A stretch of 64,000 nucleotides of DNA from Streptomyces marokkonensis (GTDB lineage: Bacteria; Actinomycetota; Actinomycetes; Streptomycetales; Streptomycetaceae). A program made the translations under genes and the position numbers. Under the pieces are notes generated by a model, which saw nothing but the letters and a program-made list of their open reading frames with translations, was not told the origin of the DNA and did no database searches. Positions 26,477 through 35,671 of this stretch are shown here, one piece after another (position 1 is the stretch's first letter; every line of letters starts with the position of its first letter). The stretch is taken from contig NZ_VSKS01000030.1 of assembly GCF_008312835.1 (NCBI RefSeq), positions 1 through 64,000 on the forward strand, given 5' to 3'.

Positions 26477-27729
26477 CAGGAACCCCTTCGGTCCGGTACC
26501 GGGCCGGCTGGTCCGGCGATCGGCACGGGGTCCGTCTGCAGCCGGTCGTCCAGCATGAGCGAGTAGCTCTGTCGCCGGGCCACGCTGTCGAAGAACGTGT
26601 ACATCATCAGATCGCGCAGCCGGGACGGGATCGCTCCGTGCATCAGCCCCAGCCTGCCGATGTTCCACGAGGTGTCGACCATGTCCGCCGCACGTCCCCG
26701 GCGCACCTCTTCGAACCGGCTCAGCACGGACGCCACGTCCCGCCGGTCGCACGCGCCGAGCATCGAGGCGAGCACGACACCGCTCTCCACCGCCTGGCCC
26801 GCCCCCTGACTGAGGTTGAGCGTCATCGGATGTGCCGCGTCCCCGACGAGCACCACACGGCCATGACTCCATCCGCCGCCCGGCGGGCGGTCGTGGATGG
26901 CCACGGGGAGCAGGGCGTCGTCGCCGGTCGAGGCGATGATCTCGCCGACGGGGTCGGGCCAGTCACGGTACGCCGCGGCCAGAGCGGCCCGCGGGCTGTC
27001 CCGCACGGTGTCGAGGCGGGCGGCCGCCCGGTCGCTGGTGATGGCGTCCCAGTAGACCTCGTTCTCGCTGAGGCGGCAGTACAGGAACCGCAGTCCGCCC
27101 TTCCCCCACAGGTTGAAGAAGGTGCCCGTGGGCACCAGCGACTCGCCCGGCAGCCGGGTGATGGCCTGCCAGGCCGTGTAGCCGGCGTACCGGGGCGGCA
27201 CCTCGAAGCCCCGGCGCATCGTCGAGCGGACCGCCGAACGGAGCCCGTCGGCGCCGACCAGCGCGTCGCCGCGGGCGGAGGAACCGTCCGCGAACCGCGC
27301 CGTGACGCCGTCGTCGTCCTGGGTCCAGCCGGTCAGCCGCGCACCGAGGCGTATCCGGTGCTCGCCCACCGCCCCGGTGAGGATCTTGTGCAGGGACGAC
27401 CGGCGCAGCGCGCACGCCGGCGCCCCGCACGCGCGGGTGGGACCGTCGAGGTCCCACCGTGCGAGCCGGCGGCCGCGGTCCGAGCGGAACTCGTGGACAC
27501 GCATCCGCACCGCGTCCGCGGCGACGGCCGTGTCGAGGCCGATCCGCCGCAGTGACAGGAAGGCGTTGTGCCACAGCATGAACCCGCCTCCGGTCAGCAG
27601 GCGGCCCGGCGACGGGCGGGCCTCGAAGACCTCGACCTCGACACCCTGCCGCACCAGTCCGGCCGCCGTGGTGAGTCCTCCGATGCCGGCGCCCACCACC
27701 AGTACCTTCTTCACGGTCGTCGTCGCCAT
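26476..27729 (-). CDS. FAD-dependent aromatic monooxygenase
   Basis: 417-residue PHBH-fold flavoprotein. It has VLVVGAGIGGLTTAAGLV (FAD binding, 9-26), DALVGADGLRSAVR (DG motif) and VVLVGDAAHPMTLNLSQGAG (second FAD motif), the standard set of polyketide hydroxylases. ATG at 27729 is 10 bp after the ABM stop. Coupled downstream to the DUF1772 gene. Likely hydroxylates or oxygenates the aromatic skeleton; regiochemistry cannot be read from sequence. Confidence 0.92.
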   Translation of the reverse strand: MATTTVKKVLVVGAGIGGLTTAAGLVRQGVEVEVFEARPSPGRLLTGGGFMLWHNAFLSLRRIGLDTAVAADAVRMRVHEFRSDRGRRLARWDLDGPTRACGAPACALRRSSLHKILTGAVGEHRIRLGARLTGWTQDDDGVTARFADGSSARGDALVGADGLRSAVRSTMRRGFEVPPRYAGYTAWQAITRLPGESLVPTGTFFNLWGKGGLRFLYCRLSENEVYWDAITSDRAAARLDTVRDSPRAALAAAYRDWPDPVGEIIASTGDDALLPVAIHDRPPGGGWSHGRVVLVGDAAHPMTLNLSQGAGQAVESGVVLASMLGACDRRDVASVLSRFEEVRRGRAADMVDTSWNIGRLGLMHGAIPSRLRDLMMYTFFDSVARRQSYSLMLDDRLQTDPVPIAGPAGPVPDRRGS

Positions 27730-27739
27730 GACCGGCCGT

Positions 27740-28060
27740 TCAGGTGTGTGTGGGCACACTGTCGAGCCGGGTCCGCAGGTCGTAGATCCGCCGCTCGATG
27801 CCCCCGCCGCTCCAGTACGGGAACATCGGAGCCGCCGTCTCGCGGTGGGAGGGCGCGTCCTCCCAGCGCCGGAACGCCTCCTCGCTCTCCCACTCGGCGA
27901 GCAGGATGTAGCGGCCGGGTTCCTCCGCGTCCCGCAGCAGTTCGTCGCGGAGGTGGCCCGGGGTGCCGCGCACGGCGGCGGCGACCGACCGGTACGCCTC
28001 CTCGAAGGCCTCCCGGTCCTTCTCCTCGATGCGGGCGGAAACCATGACACGTACGGTCAT
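27740..28060 (-). CDS. Antibiotic biosynthesis monooxygenase (ABM) domain protein 1
   Basis: 106-residue single ABM (dimeric alpha+beta barrel) protein: MTVRVMVSARIEEKDREAFE, GRYILLAEWESEEAFRRWED. Members are cofactor-independent anthrone/quinone-forming oxygenases such as ActVA-ORF6. The ATG overlaps the stop of the second ABM gene (ATGA), so the pair probably forms a heterodimer or acts in series. Conserved His/Trp residues are visible (ILLAEWES and SHRE). Real gene by coupling and codon use. Confidence 0.85.
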   Translation of the reverse strand: MTVRVMVSARIEEKDREAFEEAYRSVAAAVRGTPGHLRDELLRDAEEPGRYILLAEWESEEAFRRWEDAPSHRETAAPMFPYWSGGGIERRIYDLRTRLDSVPTHT

Positions 28061-28380
28061 GCCGGATCACTCCCCAGGTTCTCGTCGGTGGTCACGTGCT
28101 CGAGCGCTTCGAGCACACGCTTGTGCGCGGAATCGCGGAACTGCTCCAGACGCGCGCTCAGTTCCGCGCGGGCGGGACCCGACCGGAACGCCTCCAGGGC
28201 GTCCCGGTCGGCCCAGTCGGCCATGATCAGATGGGTTCCCGGGCGGGAGGGGTCCCTCAGCAGCGTCTGGGCGACGCTGCCCGGCAGCAGGGCCGCCGCC
28301 CGCGCGGTCTCCAGCCAGGCCGCGCGGAACTCCTCCTCGCTCCCCTCACGGACGGTCATCTCCAGTACGGTGCGCAGCAC
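28057..28380 (-). CDS. Antibiotic biosynthesis monooxygenase (ABM) domain protein 2
   Basis: 107-residue ABM protein starting VLRTVLEMTVREGSEEEFRA. The beta strand LIMADWADRDALEAFR is like the first ABM gene's LLAEWESEEAFRRWE. GTG at 28380 has GAAGGAGACATGAG upstream. The stop overlaps the ABM1 start. Two tandem ABM genes near a ketoreductase resemble the arrangement in pentangular polyphenol clusters. Function inferred from family. Confidence 0.82.
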   Translation of the reverse strand: MLRTVLEMTVREGSEEEFRAAWLETARAAALLPGSVAQTLLRDPSRPGTHLIMADWADRDALEAFRSGPARAELSARLEQFRDSAHKRVLEALEHVTTDENLGSDPA

Positions 28381-28406
28381 CTCATGTCTCCTTCTCACCG
28401 GCCGTG

Positions 28407-29153
28407 TCAGATGCCGCCGTCGGCGTCGAGAGTGGCGCCGGTGACGTAGCGGGCGGCGTCCGAGACGAGGAAGAGCACCGTGTCGGCGATCTCCTCGGGG
28501 GCTCCCATCCGGCCCAGCGCGATCATCTGCTCGTAGCGGGCGCGGCCCTCGGGCGTCACGGTCCGCATCTGGTCGGTCTCCACGAGACCGGACGCCACAC
28601 AGTTGACCCTGACGCCGCGCGGGCCGAGTTCCTTGGCGAGCGCCCGGGTCAGCCCCATCACGCCGGCCTTGGAGGCCACGTAGTGCGCAGCCGCCGGCAT
28701 GCCGTGGTGGGCGACCGCCGAGCTGATGTTGACGACCGAGGCGACCTCGGACAGGTGGGGCAGCGCCGAGCGGATCACGTGGTACATGCCCGTGAGATTG
28801 GTGTCCAGGACGCGGTGCCACTCGGCGGGTTCCAGCTTCTCCAGCGGCAGGTGGCTGATGACGCCCGCGTTGTTGACCACCGCGTCCAGCGGCCCGTGTG
28901 CGTCGTGCGCCTCCGCGCACAGGCGCGTCGTCTGCTCGATGTCCGCGATGTCGCACCGGACCAGCCGGTTCGAGGTCCCGCGGTCGCGCAGTTCCCGCCG
29001 CAGCGACTCGACCTGCGCGCTCTCGTTGACGTAGCAGGCCGTCACGGAGGCGCCCTGGCTGGCGAGGGCGAGTACCGTGGCACGGCCGATGCCGCGGGCA
29101 CCACCCGTCACCAGCACATGCCTGCCCTTCAGCCCGAAGTCCACGGCGTTCAC
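28407..29153 (-). CDS. Ketoreductase, SDR family (FabG-like)
   Basis: 248-residue SDR with intact set: GGARGIG cofactor motif near 18-24, NNAG, Ser in NISSAVAHHG, and YVASKAG (Tyr-x-x-x-Lys). It resembles FabG-like ketoreductases that act late in pentangular polyphenol pathways rather than the C9 actIII group. GTG at 29153 overlaps the ACP-cyclase stop (GTGA). Substrate position is an inference from the class of cluster. Confidence 0.88.
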   Translation of the reverse strand: MNAVDFGLKGRHVLVTGGARGIGRATVLALASQGASVTACYVNESAQVESLRRELRDRGTSNRLVRCDIADIEQTTRLCAEAHDAHGPLDAVVNNAGVISHLPLEKLEPAEWHRVLDTNLTGMYHVIRSALPHLSEVASVVNISSAVAHHGMPAAAHYVASKAGVMGLTRALAKELGPRGVRVNCVASGLVETDQMRTVTPEGRARYEQMIALGRMGAPEEIADTVLFLVSDAARYVTGATLDADGGI

Positions 29154-29863
29154 CGGGTCACCGCCGCCGCGCTGCGGGCCTCAGCCTCGACACGCTCCTT
29201 GATCACGGCGAGTTGCGCCGCCGAGTTCGTGTTGATGCGCTCCGTCATGCCGGCGTCGTCGATCGGGGCGTCGCGCCTCATGTGGAACTCCTGCACCCAG
29301 CGCATCTCCACACCGCCGTCCACCTGCCGGTAGTACCAGCGGATGTTCATGAAGGCGAAGGGCCCGGGTTCCACGCGGTGGGCGCGCACCGTGAGGGCCG
29401 ACCGGTCGGCCACCCGCTCCGACACCCAGCTCCACACCTTGCCGTCCGGTTCGGGGTGCAGCGAGAGCCGGAAGCGCACGGTGTCGCCCGAACGGTGGAG
29501 GATCTCCGCGGAGGCGTACTCGGTGAAGAGCCCGGGCCACTTCGCCACGTCGTTGGTCATGTCCCACACGAGACGCAGCGGGGCGTCGATGACGACGCTG
29601 TTCTCCGTGCGCGCCGCGGCCGGCGCCAGTTGCTCGTTGATCAGCGCGTGGATCTCCGAGAAGCAGGTGACGCCCTCCGTCTCCAGCCGGACGTCGTAGC
29701 GGTTCTCCACCTCGGTGACGACGCCGAGCAGGCCCAGGGAGTCCACTCCCATGTCCTCGATGGTGGTGTCCGGGCCTTCCGTGCCCAGCACGTCCGCGGG
29801 TACACCGGTGCAGCGCTGCACTATCGCGAGGAAGTCCTCGTAGGTCAGGGGGTCGTCGGTCAT
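29150..29863 (-). CDS. Acyl carrier protein fused to TcmN-like aromatase/cyclase
   Basis: 237-residue fusion. Residues 1-80 are an ACP ([20 protein letters not shown]; phosphopantetheine Ser42 in GVDSLGLLG). Residues ~84-237 are a START/SRPBCC aromatase ([41 protein letters not shown]), like TcmN and WhiE-ORFVI, which cyclise unreduced chains. The junction [11 protein letters not shown] looks like an ACP end joined straight to the normal N-terminus of a TcmN-type protein. ATG at 29863 has GAAGGGA upstream; an alternative GTG at 29920 overlaps the KS-beta stop. Most clusters keep these as separate genes. Confidence 0.88.
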   Translation of the reverse strand: MTDDPLTYEDFLAIVQRCTGVPADVLGTEGPDTTIEDMGVDSLGLLGVVTEVENRYDVRLETEGVTCFSEIHALINEQLAPAAARTENSVVIDAPLRLVWDMTNDVAKWPGLFTEYASAEILHRSGDTVRFRLSLHPEPDGKVWSWVSERVADRSALTVRAHRVEPGPFAFMNIRWYYRQVDGGVEMRWVQEFHMRRDAPIDDAGMTERINTNSAAQLAVIKERVEAEARSAAAVTR

Positions 29864-29916
29864 GGGTCCGGTCCCTTCGCGGTCGGATGGGTCTGTCGCG
29901 CCGCGCTCCGCGGCGG

Positions 29917-31161
29917 TCACGTGAGGCCCCTGACGACGAGGGCCGAGTTGAAGCCCCCGTAGCCGCGGGCGATCACCAGAGCGGTGTGCAGGGGCGTTTC
30001 ACGGGGTCGCGTCACCAGATCGATCCCGAGCGCGGGATCGGCCCGCACGTGCGGGCCGGTCGGCGGGATCACCTGGTCCCGCAGCGCCAGCAGGGCGGTC
30101 ACCACGTCGAGCGGCGCGCCGCCGGCGTAGAGGCGTCCGTAACGGGCCTTGGGCGCCGTCACCGGGACCCCGCCCGCGCCGAAGACCTCGGCCAGGCAGG
30201 CCGCCTCGGCCCGGTCCAGTTCCGGGGTGGCCGCCGCGTCGGCGAAGACCATGTCGATGTCCGACGCGTCCACCCGGGCATCCGCCAGGGCCAGTTCGAC
30301 CGCCCGCCGCAGCGAGTCGTGGCCGGCCGGGCCCGCGCCCGGAGCGGGGTCGAACGTGGCGGCGTGCCCGGCGATCTCTCCGTAGGGCCGGTCCACCCCG
30401 CGACGTCGTGCCGCGTCCCGCGACTCGACGACGAGCAGGGCACCGCCTTCGCCGGGCACGTGCCCCGCCGCACCGGCGTCGAACGGGGTGTACGCCCGCT
30501 CGGGGTCCGTGCCGGCGCTCAACCGTCCCGACGTGGTCTGACAGGCCAGTGCGTACGGACTGAGCGGCGCCTCGGTGCCACCGGTCAGCACGACCTCGGC
30601 GTCTCCCGTCACCACCGCGCGGCGGGCCTGCGCGATGGCGTCCAGACCGCCGGCCTGCTCGGCGACGGCCACATGGCACGGCCCCCGCATCCCGTGCCTG
30701 ATGGACAACTGGCCGGTGGTCGCCGCGTAGAACCAGGCGATCGACTGGTAGGGGCCCACATGGCGCGGCCCCTTGGACCACAGTGCCTGGATCTCGCGCT
30801 GGCCGAAGGCGTTGCCGCCGGACGAGGAAGCGGTGATCACACCGAGGCCGTACGGGGCCGTGCCCTCCGGACCGACCCGTGCGTCCGCCAGTGCCTCCTC
30901 GCCGGCCAGCAGGGCGAACTGGGTCCAGCGGTCGGTCTGCACCGCGAGTCGCGGATCGATGCCGGGCAGTGTCCCGTCCGCGTGGACCTCTCCGGCCACG
31001 TGCACGGGGAAGCCGTCCGTGCCGAAGTGCGTGACGGGCCCGAGGCCGCAGCCGCCGTCGAGTACGAGCCGCCAGAACTCCTCGGCGCCGCTGCCGCCCG
31101 GGGCGATCGCCGAGAGACCGGTGACCACGACCGGGCCACGGGCCGTCGTCGTGTCACCCAT
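29917..31161 (-). CDS. Ketosynthase beta subunit / chain-length factor (KS-beta)
   Basis: 414-residue CLF. The active-site Cys of KS is replaced by Gln169 in [12 protein letters not shown], the CLF hallmark, and the catalytic His positions are altered ([22 protein letters not shown]). The overall condensing-enzyme fold is clear ([13 protein letters not shown] at the start, [15 protein letters not shown] at the end). ATG at 31161 overlaps the KS-alpha stop by 8 bp, ensuring equal synthesis of the KS-alpha/KS-beta heterodimer. Chain length cannot be deduced reliably from sequence alone. Confidence 0.95.
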   Translation of the reverse strand: MGDTTTARGPVVVTGLSAIAPGGSGAEEFWRLVLDGGCGLGPVTHFGTDGFPVHVAGEVHADGTLPGIDPRLAVQTDRWTQFALLAGEEALADARVGPEGTAPYGLGVITASSSGGNAFGQREIQALWSKGPRHVGPYQSIAWFYAATTGQLSIRHGMRGPCHVAVAEQAGGLDAIAQARRAVVTGDAEVVLTGGTEAPLSPYALACQTTSGRLSAGTDPERAYTPFDAGAAGHVPGEGGALLVVESRDAARRRGVDRPYGEIAGHAATFDPAPGAGPAGHDSLRRAVELALADARVDASDIDMVFADAAATPELDRAEAACLAEVFGAGGVPVTAPKARYGRLYAGGAPLDVVTALLALRDQVIPPTGPHVRADPALGIDLVTRPRETPLHTALVIARGYGGFNSALVVRGLT

Positions 31162-32431
31162 GACCGGGCTCCCCCCGGGGAGCGGTGAGCACCACCGCCG
31201 TCTGGAAGCCGCCGAAACCGCTGCCCACGCTCAGCACGGTGTCCGTCCGGTGCTCCCGGGCGGTGAGCGGTACGTAGTCCAGGCCCAGTTCGGGGTCCGG
31301 CGTGTGCAGATTGGCCGTCGGCGGCACCGTGTCGGTGTCGATCGCCAGTGCGCAGGCGGCGAGTTCCAGGGCTCCGATGGCCCCCAGCGAGTGGCCCACC
31401 ATCGACTTGATGGAGCTGACCGGTACCCGGTGGGCGTGTTCCCCGAGCGAGCTCTTGAAAGCCGCCGTCTCGTGCCGGTCGTTCTGCCGGGTGCCCGAGC
31501 CGTGCGCGTTGACGTAGTCGACGCTCTCGGGGGCCAGCCGGGCGCGATCGAGTGCCACCCGGATCGCCTCGGCCATCTCCACGCCGTCGGGACGCAGTCC
31601 GGTCATGTGGAACGCGTTGCTGCGCTGTGCGTATCCGGCGACCTCGCAGTAGACCCTGGCTCCCCGGCGGCGTGCCGCCCCGGCCTCCTCCAGGATCAGA
31701 GCCGCGGCCCCCTCACCCAGGACGAAGCCGTCGCGGTCCCGGTCGAAGGGGCGCGAGGCGTGGCCCGGGTCGTCGTTGTTGGCGGAAGTGGCCTTGATGG
31801 CGTCGAAGCAGGCGACCGTGATCGGCGAGATGGGCGCCTCCGTGGCACCCGCCACCACGATGTCGGCGGACCCGTCCTCGATGAACTGCGCGCCCAGCGC
31901 CACCGCGTCCAGCCCGGAGGTGCATCCGGTGGAGACGACACGGACCGGGCCCTGCGCGCCGGACGTCCAGGCGACCTCCGCGGCCAGACCGCTCGGCACG
32001 AGCGCCCGGTACAGGTGCGGATACGGGTCTGCGGCGTCCACGACCCAGCGGCTGCCCGCGTCGCTGACCCTGGTGTACTGCTGTTCCAGGGTGACCGTCG
32101 CACCCACCGCACTGCCCAGCGAGACCCCGATCCGGTGGGGCGGCACGCCGACGTCGCCGGCACCGCTGTCCGCGAGCGCCTCCCTGGCCGCGACGACGGC
32201 GAACTGGGCGGCCCGGTCCATGCGCCCGGTCTCCTCACCGCTCAGCCCCGAGCCGTCGGGGTCGAAGTCGCACTCGGCCGCGATCCGGGACCGGTAACCG
32301 GAGGCGTCGAACTGGCTGATCGCCCGGGTCGCGCTGCGCCCGGAGGTGAGCAGTTCCCAGAACGCCTTCGTCCCCACGCCGCCGGGAGCGACCACGCCGA
32401 TGCCCGTGACCACGGCCCGACGGGTGTTCAC
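31154..32431 (-). CDS. Ketosynthase alpha subunit (KS-alpha)
   Basis: 425-residue condensing enzyme. Nucleophile Cys170 in [13 protein letters not shown], His310 in VNAHGSGT and His347 in [12 protein letters not shown] are all intact. Length and ends ([18 protein letters not shown] ... [12 protein letters not shown]) match type II KS-alpha proteins of aromatic polyketides. The GTG start overlaps the stop of the WhiE-type cupin, and the stop overlaps KS-beta. It extends the chain from malonyl units together with KS-beta and the ACP domain. Confidence 0.96.
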   Translation of the reverse strand: MNTRRAVVTGIGVVAPGGVGTKAFWELLTSGRSATRAISQFDASGYRSRIAAECDFDPDGSGLSGEETGRMDRAAQFAVVAAREALADSGAGDVGVPPHRIGVSLGSAVGATVTLEQQYTRVSDAGSRWVVDAADPYPHLYRALVPSGLAAEVAWTSGAQGPVRVVSTGCTSGLDAVALGAQFIEDGSADIVVAGATEAPISPITVACFDAIKATSANNDDPGHASRPFDRDRDGFVLGEGAAALILEEAGAARRRGARVYCEVAGYAQRSNAFHMTGLRPDGVEMAEAIRVALDRARLAPESVDYVNAHGSGTRQNDRHETAAFKSSLGEHAHRVPVSSIKSMVGHSLGAIGALELAACALAIDTDTVPPTANLHTPDPELGLDYVPLTAREHRTDTVLSVGSGFGGFQTAVVLTAPRGEPGHG

Positions 32432-32832
32432 ACCTTCTCCTGGCCGGGCAGCGGTTCCGTGTCCACGTGGCCCAGTTCGGGGCGCGGAGCCAGCGGTCCG
32501 AGCTGGAACACCATGAAGGCGGGCGCCGGGCCGTGGTTCTCCAGCCGGTGGCGGACGTTCTTCTGCAGATGGAGCGCCTCCCCGGCGGACAGCCGTACCG
32601 GTTCGCCGTCCACGCGAGCCGTGATCTCGCCGCTCGCGAGGTAGAGGAACTCCTCCGAATACGGGTGGTAGTGCTCGGTGACCACCTCACCGGGCTCCAT
32701 GGTCAGCACCCCCATGAAGCCGGAACTGGCGCCCGCCGTCGCAGGGCTCAGCAACGTGCGCAGATCCCCGCCCCTGCGCCGGTTGGGCTCGATGTCCTTC
32801 GCCGCGATCTTCGTCATTCGGTTGCCGGCCAC
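32428..32832 (-). CDS. WhiE-ORFII-like cupin
   Basis: 134-residue small cupin starting [17 protein letters not shown]. The metal-binding pattern is present: [18 protein letters not shown] and [14 protein letters not shown]. Small cupins directly before KS-alpha occur in the whiE spore-pigment cluster and in pentangular polyphenol clusters, where they may cyclise or stabilise the chain. GTG at 32832 has GAGAGGAGG upstream. It overlaps KS-alpha by 4 bp (GTGA). Confidence 0.88.
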   Translation of the reverse strand: MAGNRMTKIAAKDIEPNRRRGGDLRTLLSPATAGASSGFMGVLTMEPGEVVTEHYHPYSEEFLYLASGEITARVDGEPVRLSAGEALHLQKNVRHRLENHGPAPAFMVFQLGPLAPRPELGHVDTEPLPGQEKV

Positions 32833-32919
32833 GCCGGCCTCCTCTCGTAGTCCCGCACACGCGGTGCGGCCCCCCGGAACCGGCGACCCCGTCGTCGCCG
32901 GAGCGCGCGTACGCCGGAG

Positions 32920-33246
32920 TCAGCCGTCCGCATGCCAGGTGTAGAACTCGTGAGCCATCGCGTCCCGGGGGCCGCGCCAGGTCCGCGGGTCGTAGGCGGT
33001 GATGTGTGCGCTCAGGCGGTCGCTCACCGACGTGAACAGCTCGTGGCCGCGCATGTCCTCGATCGCGTCGCGCACTTCGTCGTCCGATTCCATGTAGTGC
33101 AGGTAGAGGTCGTGGAAGCGGAAAAGCCGGCGCTCCCTGACCCCGATCAGCCCGGGGAGTTCACCGGCGTCGGAATCGGCGAAGATCTGCTTCACATCCG
33201 CCGCTGCGTCCGGTTTCATGCGGGCCACGATGAGGGTGCTGCGCAT
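32920..33246 (-). CDS. TcmI-type polyketide cyclase
   Basis: 108-residue ferredoxin-like cyclase: MRSTLIVARMKPDAAADVK, GVRERRLFRFHDLYLHYMES, and the end AYDPRTWRGPRDAMAHEFYTW. These features match the TcmI/WhiE-ORFVII family that closes the last rings of aromatic polyketides. GAAAGGACTGAGA precedes the ATG. First gene of the minus-strand core operon, 87 bp before the cupin. Confidence 0.9.
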   Translation of the reverse strand: MRSTLIVARMKPDAAADVKQIFADSDAGELPGLIGVRERRLFRFHDLYLHYMESDDEVRDAIEDMRGHELFTSVSDRLSAHITAYDPRTWRGPRDAMAHEFYTWHADG

Positions 33247-33687
33247 TCTCAGTCCTTTCGTACCGTCCGGTGCCCCCGATGGGCGGCGGAATCAGATTCA
33301 CCCAGCCCGGTAAAGCGCTGATGAGGTGGCGCAAAAACGCCGTGGGGGTGCGCTGCGCACCGCGTGCGCCGCGCTGCGCGGGCGGGGCTCCGGCACGGCC
33401 CCGCGCAGTGGCCCGAACGGGCGGCGGTTCTCCCGTATTGCCCAGTCCATGAGGGTCCGAAGGCCGGCACCGTCCTCTGAGTCACTCGTCTGAGCTGGAG
33501 GTTCTTCGCTCCTGGTGCTGAGGTGCGGTTCCCGGACCGGACGAAAGTACGTCGCTGCTCGTCCCTCGGACCGTAGGCGGCACGGACACCGCCTCGTTAC
33601 CCTCCACCTGCCCCGCGCCGCCATAGCCCTTGTTCCGGGGGAACCGGGGTGCTCATGGCCGTGCGCGGTACTTTCTAGGGGGTTCCA
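33247..33687. promoter_or_regulatory. Divergent promoter region of the PKS core and the regulator operon
   Basis: 441 bp between the TcmI-like gene (minus) and the flavin reductase/SARP operon (plus). No gene supported. Two inverted repeats stand out: GGTGCGCTGCGCACC (33347-33361, 7-bp arms) and GTTCCGGGGGAAC (33632-33644, 5-bp arms), plus a GC-rich hairpin near 33374-33408. Direct heptamer repeats typical of SARP sites could not be placed with confidence. Confidence 0.5.
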
Positions 33688-34215
33688 GTGGAAAGCATGA
33701 CCGTTTCGGAAACCGATGAAAGGCGCCCGCCGCCGGTGGACCAGGCGGCACTCCGGGAGGTGTGCGGAAGGTTTCTCACCGGTGTGACCGTCATCGCCTG
33801 CCAGGGGGACGGCAGGGAACCGGCCGGACTCACCGTCAATTCGTTCACTTCGGTGTCGCTCGACCCGGCACTGGTACTTTTCTGCGTGCATACGGGATCT
33901 CGGATGCTTTCCGAGATACGTGCCGCCGGCGCATTCGCCGTGAGCTTTCTCGCCGCCGACCAGGCCACTCTGTGCCGTTCGTTCGCCCGCCGGGAGTCGG
34001 CCTCCTTCGAGGGCGTCCCCCACCTGCGGGCGGCGACGGGCTCGCCCGTCCTCACGGGAGCGCTGGCTCATCTCGACTGCCGGTTCCGCGCCACCTACCC
34101 GGGCGGGGACCACCGGATCGTCCTCGGGGAGGTCGTCGGTGCCGGCCTCCAGAACGAGCAACAGCCGCTCGCCTTCTACCGCAGCGGCCACCCGCGGCTG
34201 GAGGCGCGGACATGA
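33688..34215 (+). CDS. Flavin reductase (HpaC-like)
   Basis: 175-residue flavin reductase-domain protein: FLTGVTVIACQGDGREPAG, LTVNSFTSVSLDPALVLFCV, and SFLAADQATLCRSFARRE near 90. It should reduce FAD or FMN with NAD(P)H and supply it to monooxygenases or halogenases. GTG at 33688 follows CTAGGGGGTTCCA; the ATG at 33697 is less well placed. Coupled by ATGA overlap to the SARP gene. In this cluster its most likely clients are the two halogenase-like proteins, since the FAD monooxygenase reduces its own flavin. Confidence 0.88.
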   Translation: MESMTVSETDERRPPPVDQAALREVCGRFLTGVTVIACQGDGREPAGLTVNSFTSVSLDPALVLFCVHTGSRMLSEIRAAGAFAVSFLAADQATLCRSFARRESASFEGVPHLRAATGSPVLTGALAHLDCRFRATYPGGDHRIVLGEVVGAGLQNEQQPLAFYRSGHPRLEART

Positions 34216-35051
34216 CCGCCGTCGTCGATCTGCCTGTCGCGCGCGGCACGGCCGACGTCGCACCGCGTGCCGTGGCACTGCGCCTGCTCGGCCCACTGGA
34301 GATCGTGGTCGACTCGGTCGAGGCCCCACTGCCGCAGCGCAAACTGCGGCAGCTGCTGGCCACCCTGCTCGTCCGGCCGAACGCGACGGTCTCCAACGAG
34401 GCACTGATCAGGGAGCTGTGGGGCGACCGGCCGCCCGCCACCGCCCTCGCCGCCTTACGGGTGTACGTCTCCCAGCTGCGCAAGTTCCTGGTCCGGCATC
34501 ACCTCGACGGCCGCTGGTGCACCGTGCGCACCCGTGCGCCCGGCTATCAGCTGCAGGTCAACGACGGCGTTCTCGACACCGTGTGCTTCGACCGGCTCTG
34601 CGCCCTCGCCGCGAAGACTGCTGAGGCGGGCCTCGCGGCACTCGCCTCGAAGCAGTACCAGGAGGCTCTGGCGCTGCGTCGCGGGCCGGCGCTCGAAGAC
34701 CTCCGCGACAGCGGCTCCCTGGCCGGTACGGCGCTGCAGTACGACGAGGCGTGGACGACCGCCCTCAAGCGGCGCGTGGACCTGGACCTCCGGCTGGGCA
34801 GGCACCTCGAACTCGTCGGAGAGCTGCGGCGGCTGGTCGCCGAGGACCCGCTCAACGAGGGGTTCTGCGCACGGCTCGTGCTCGCTCTGCACGGCAGCGG
34901 GCGCAGCGGGGACGCGCTGGCGTGCTACAGCCGGGCGCGCTCGCTGCTGATCGAGGAGCTCGGCATCGAACCGGGCGTGGAGCTGCGCCTGGCCCATCAG
35001 ACCGTGCTCACCGACGAGCCGGCTCCCCCGGGGCGGCGCGTCCCCGCCTGA
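34212..35051 (+). CDS. SARP family transcriptional activator
   Basis: 279-residue Streptomyces antibiotic regulatory protein. The N-terminal OmpR-like winged helix is RLLGPLEIVVDSVEAPLPQR, then LRQLLATLLVRPNATVSNEALI and YVSQLRKFL; the C-terminal part is a bacterial transcriptional activation (BTAD) domain with EEALIEELGIEPG-like helices (LLIEELGIEPGVELRLAHQ). It activates polyketide genes by binding heptamer repeats. Codon 82 is TTA (34455-34457), so expression depends on the bldA tRNA. ATG overlaps the flavin reductase stop. Confidence 0.95.
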   Translation: MTAVVDLPVARGTADVAPRAVALRLLGPLEIVVDSVEAPLPQRKLRQLLATLLVRPNATVSNEALIRELWGDRPPATALAALRVYVSQLRKFLVRHHLDGRWCTVRTRAPGYQLQVNDGVLDTVCFDRLCALAAKTAEAGLAALASKQYQEALALRRGPALEDLRDSGSLAGTALQYDEAWTTALKRRVDLDLRLGRHLELVGELRRLVAEDPLNEGFCARLVLALHGSGRSGDALACYSRARSLLIEELGIEPGVELRLAHQTVLTDEPAPPGRRVPA

Positions 35052-35251
35052 ACCGGCACGGCAACACGGGAGATGACGGCGTCCGTGGCGGTCGGCGAGA
35101 CTCGCCGGAGGCGTGCTTCCGGGCGAACGGACCGGCACCCGGTGCGCGGTGCACATCGGCATGGAAGGCGGGCCGGAGCCCGTGACCCGGCGGGGCACCC
35201 GTGCGGACCGGGGCCGAGTCCGGGCCGGAGCCCCGCCCAGGAGGCGGAGAA

Positions 35252-35671
35252 ATGAATGATTTGCCCCAGGAGTCCGGACGGCGCACACCCAGATCCATGG
35301 TGGTCTACCGTGCGCTCGCCACGCTCCTGTTCGTGATGTCCCTCGTGCAGGTCGGACTCGGCGCCGGGTACGTCGACGGCGACTGGGAATCGATGAACAT
35401 GCACACGATCAATGCCCGGGTGCTCGTCGCCCTCGCCCTGCTGACCCTCCTCTCGGGCACCTGGCTGCGGTGGCAGGGCGGCCCCGTCAGGGCGGTGATC
35501 GTCAACGCCGTACTGCTCCTCGCCATGATCGCGCAGATGGTTCTGGGCATGGAGCGCGTCGTCGCCGTCCACGTGACACTGGGCGTGATCATCTTCGCGG
35601 CGGTCGTGGTGATGGTGATGCGCGCCTGGACCGCGGACGTGCCCGCCCGCGCGCGGGGTGAGGCATCGTGA
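35252..35671 (+). CDS. Small membrane protein paired with the multicopper oxidase
   Basis: 139-residue integral membrane protein with four hydrophobic segments (ALATLLFVMSLVQVGLGAG, RVLVALALLTLLSG, VIVNAVLLLAMIAQMVLGM, HVTLGVIIFAAVVVMVM). Spaced His residues (MHTINAR and VAVHVTLG) suggest a possible haem or copper-related role, as in DUF6220-type proteins; this is speculative. GGAGGCGGAGAA directly precedes the ATG. Its stop overlaps the GTG of the oxidase gene, so the two are coupled. Confidence 0.7.
   Translation: MNDLPQESGRRTPRSMVVYRALATLLFVMSLVQVGLGAGYVDGDWESMNMHTINARVLVALALLTLLSGTWLRWQGGPVRAVIVNAVLLLAMIAQMVLGMERVVAVHVTLGVIIFAAVVVMVMRAWTADVPARARGEAS

Noticed and set aside
33558-33599. 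Possible SARP direct repeats (CTCGTCC and CTCGTTA) upstream of the flavin reductase/SARP operon
   Set aside because: The copies are 35 bp apart, which is not a multiple of 11, and only partly match known heptamers. Too weak to annotate.
33298-33687. Minus-strand frame with MDWAIRENRRPFGPLRG
   Set aside because: No ribosome binding site, no family resemblance, and it lies in the divergent promoter region of the polyketide core.
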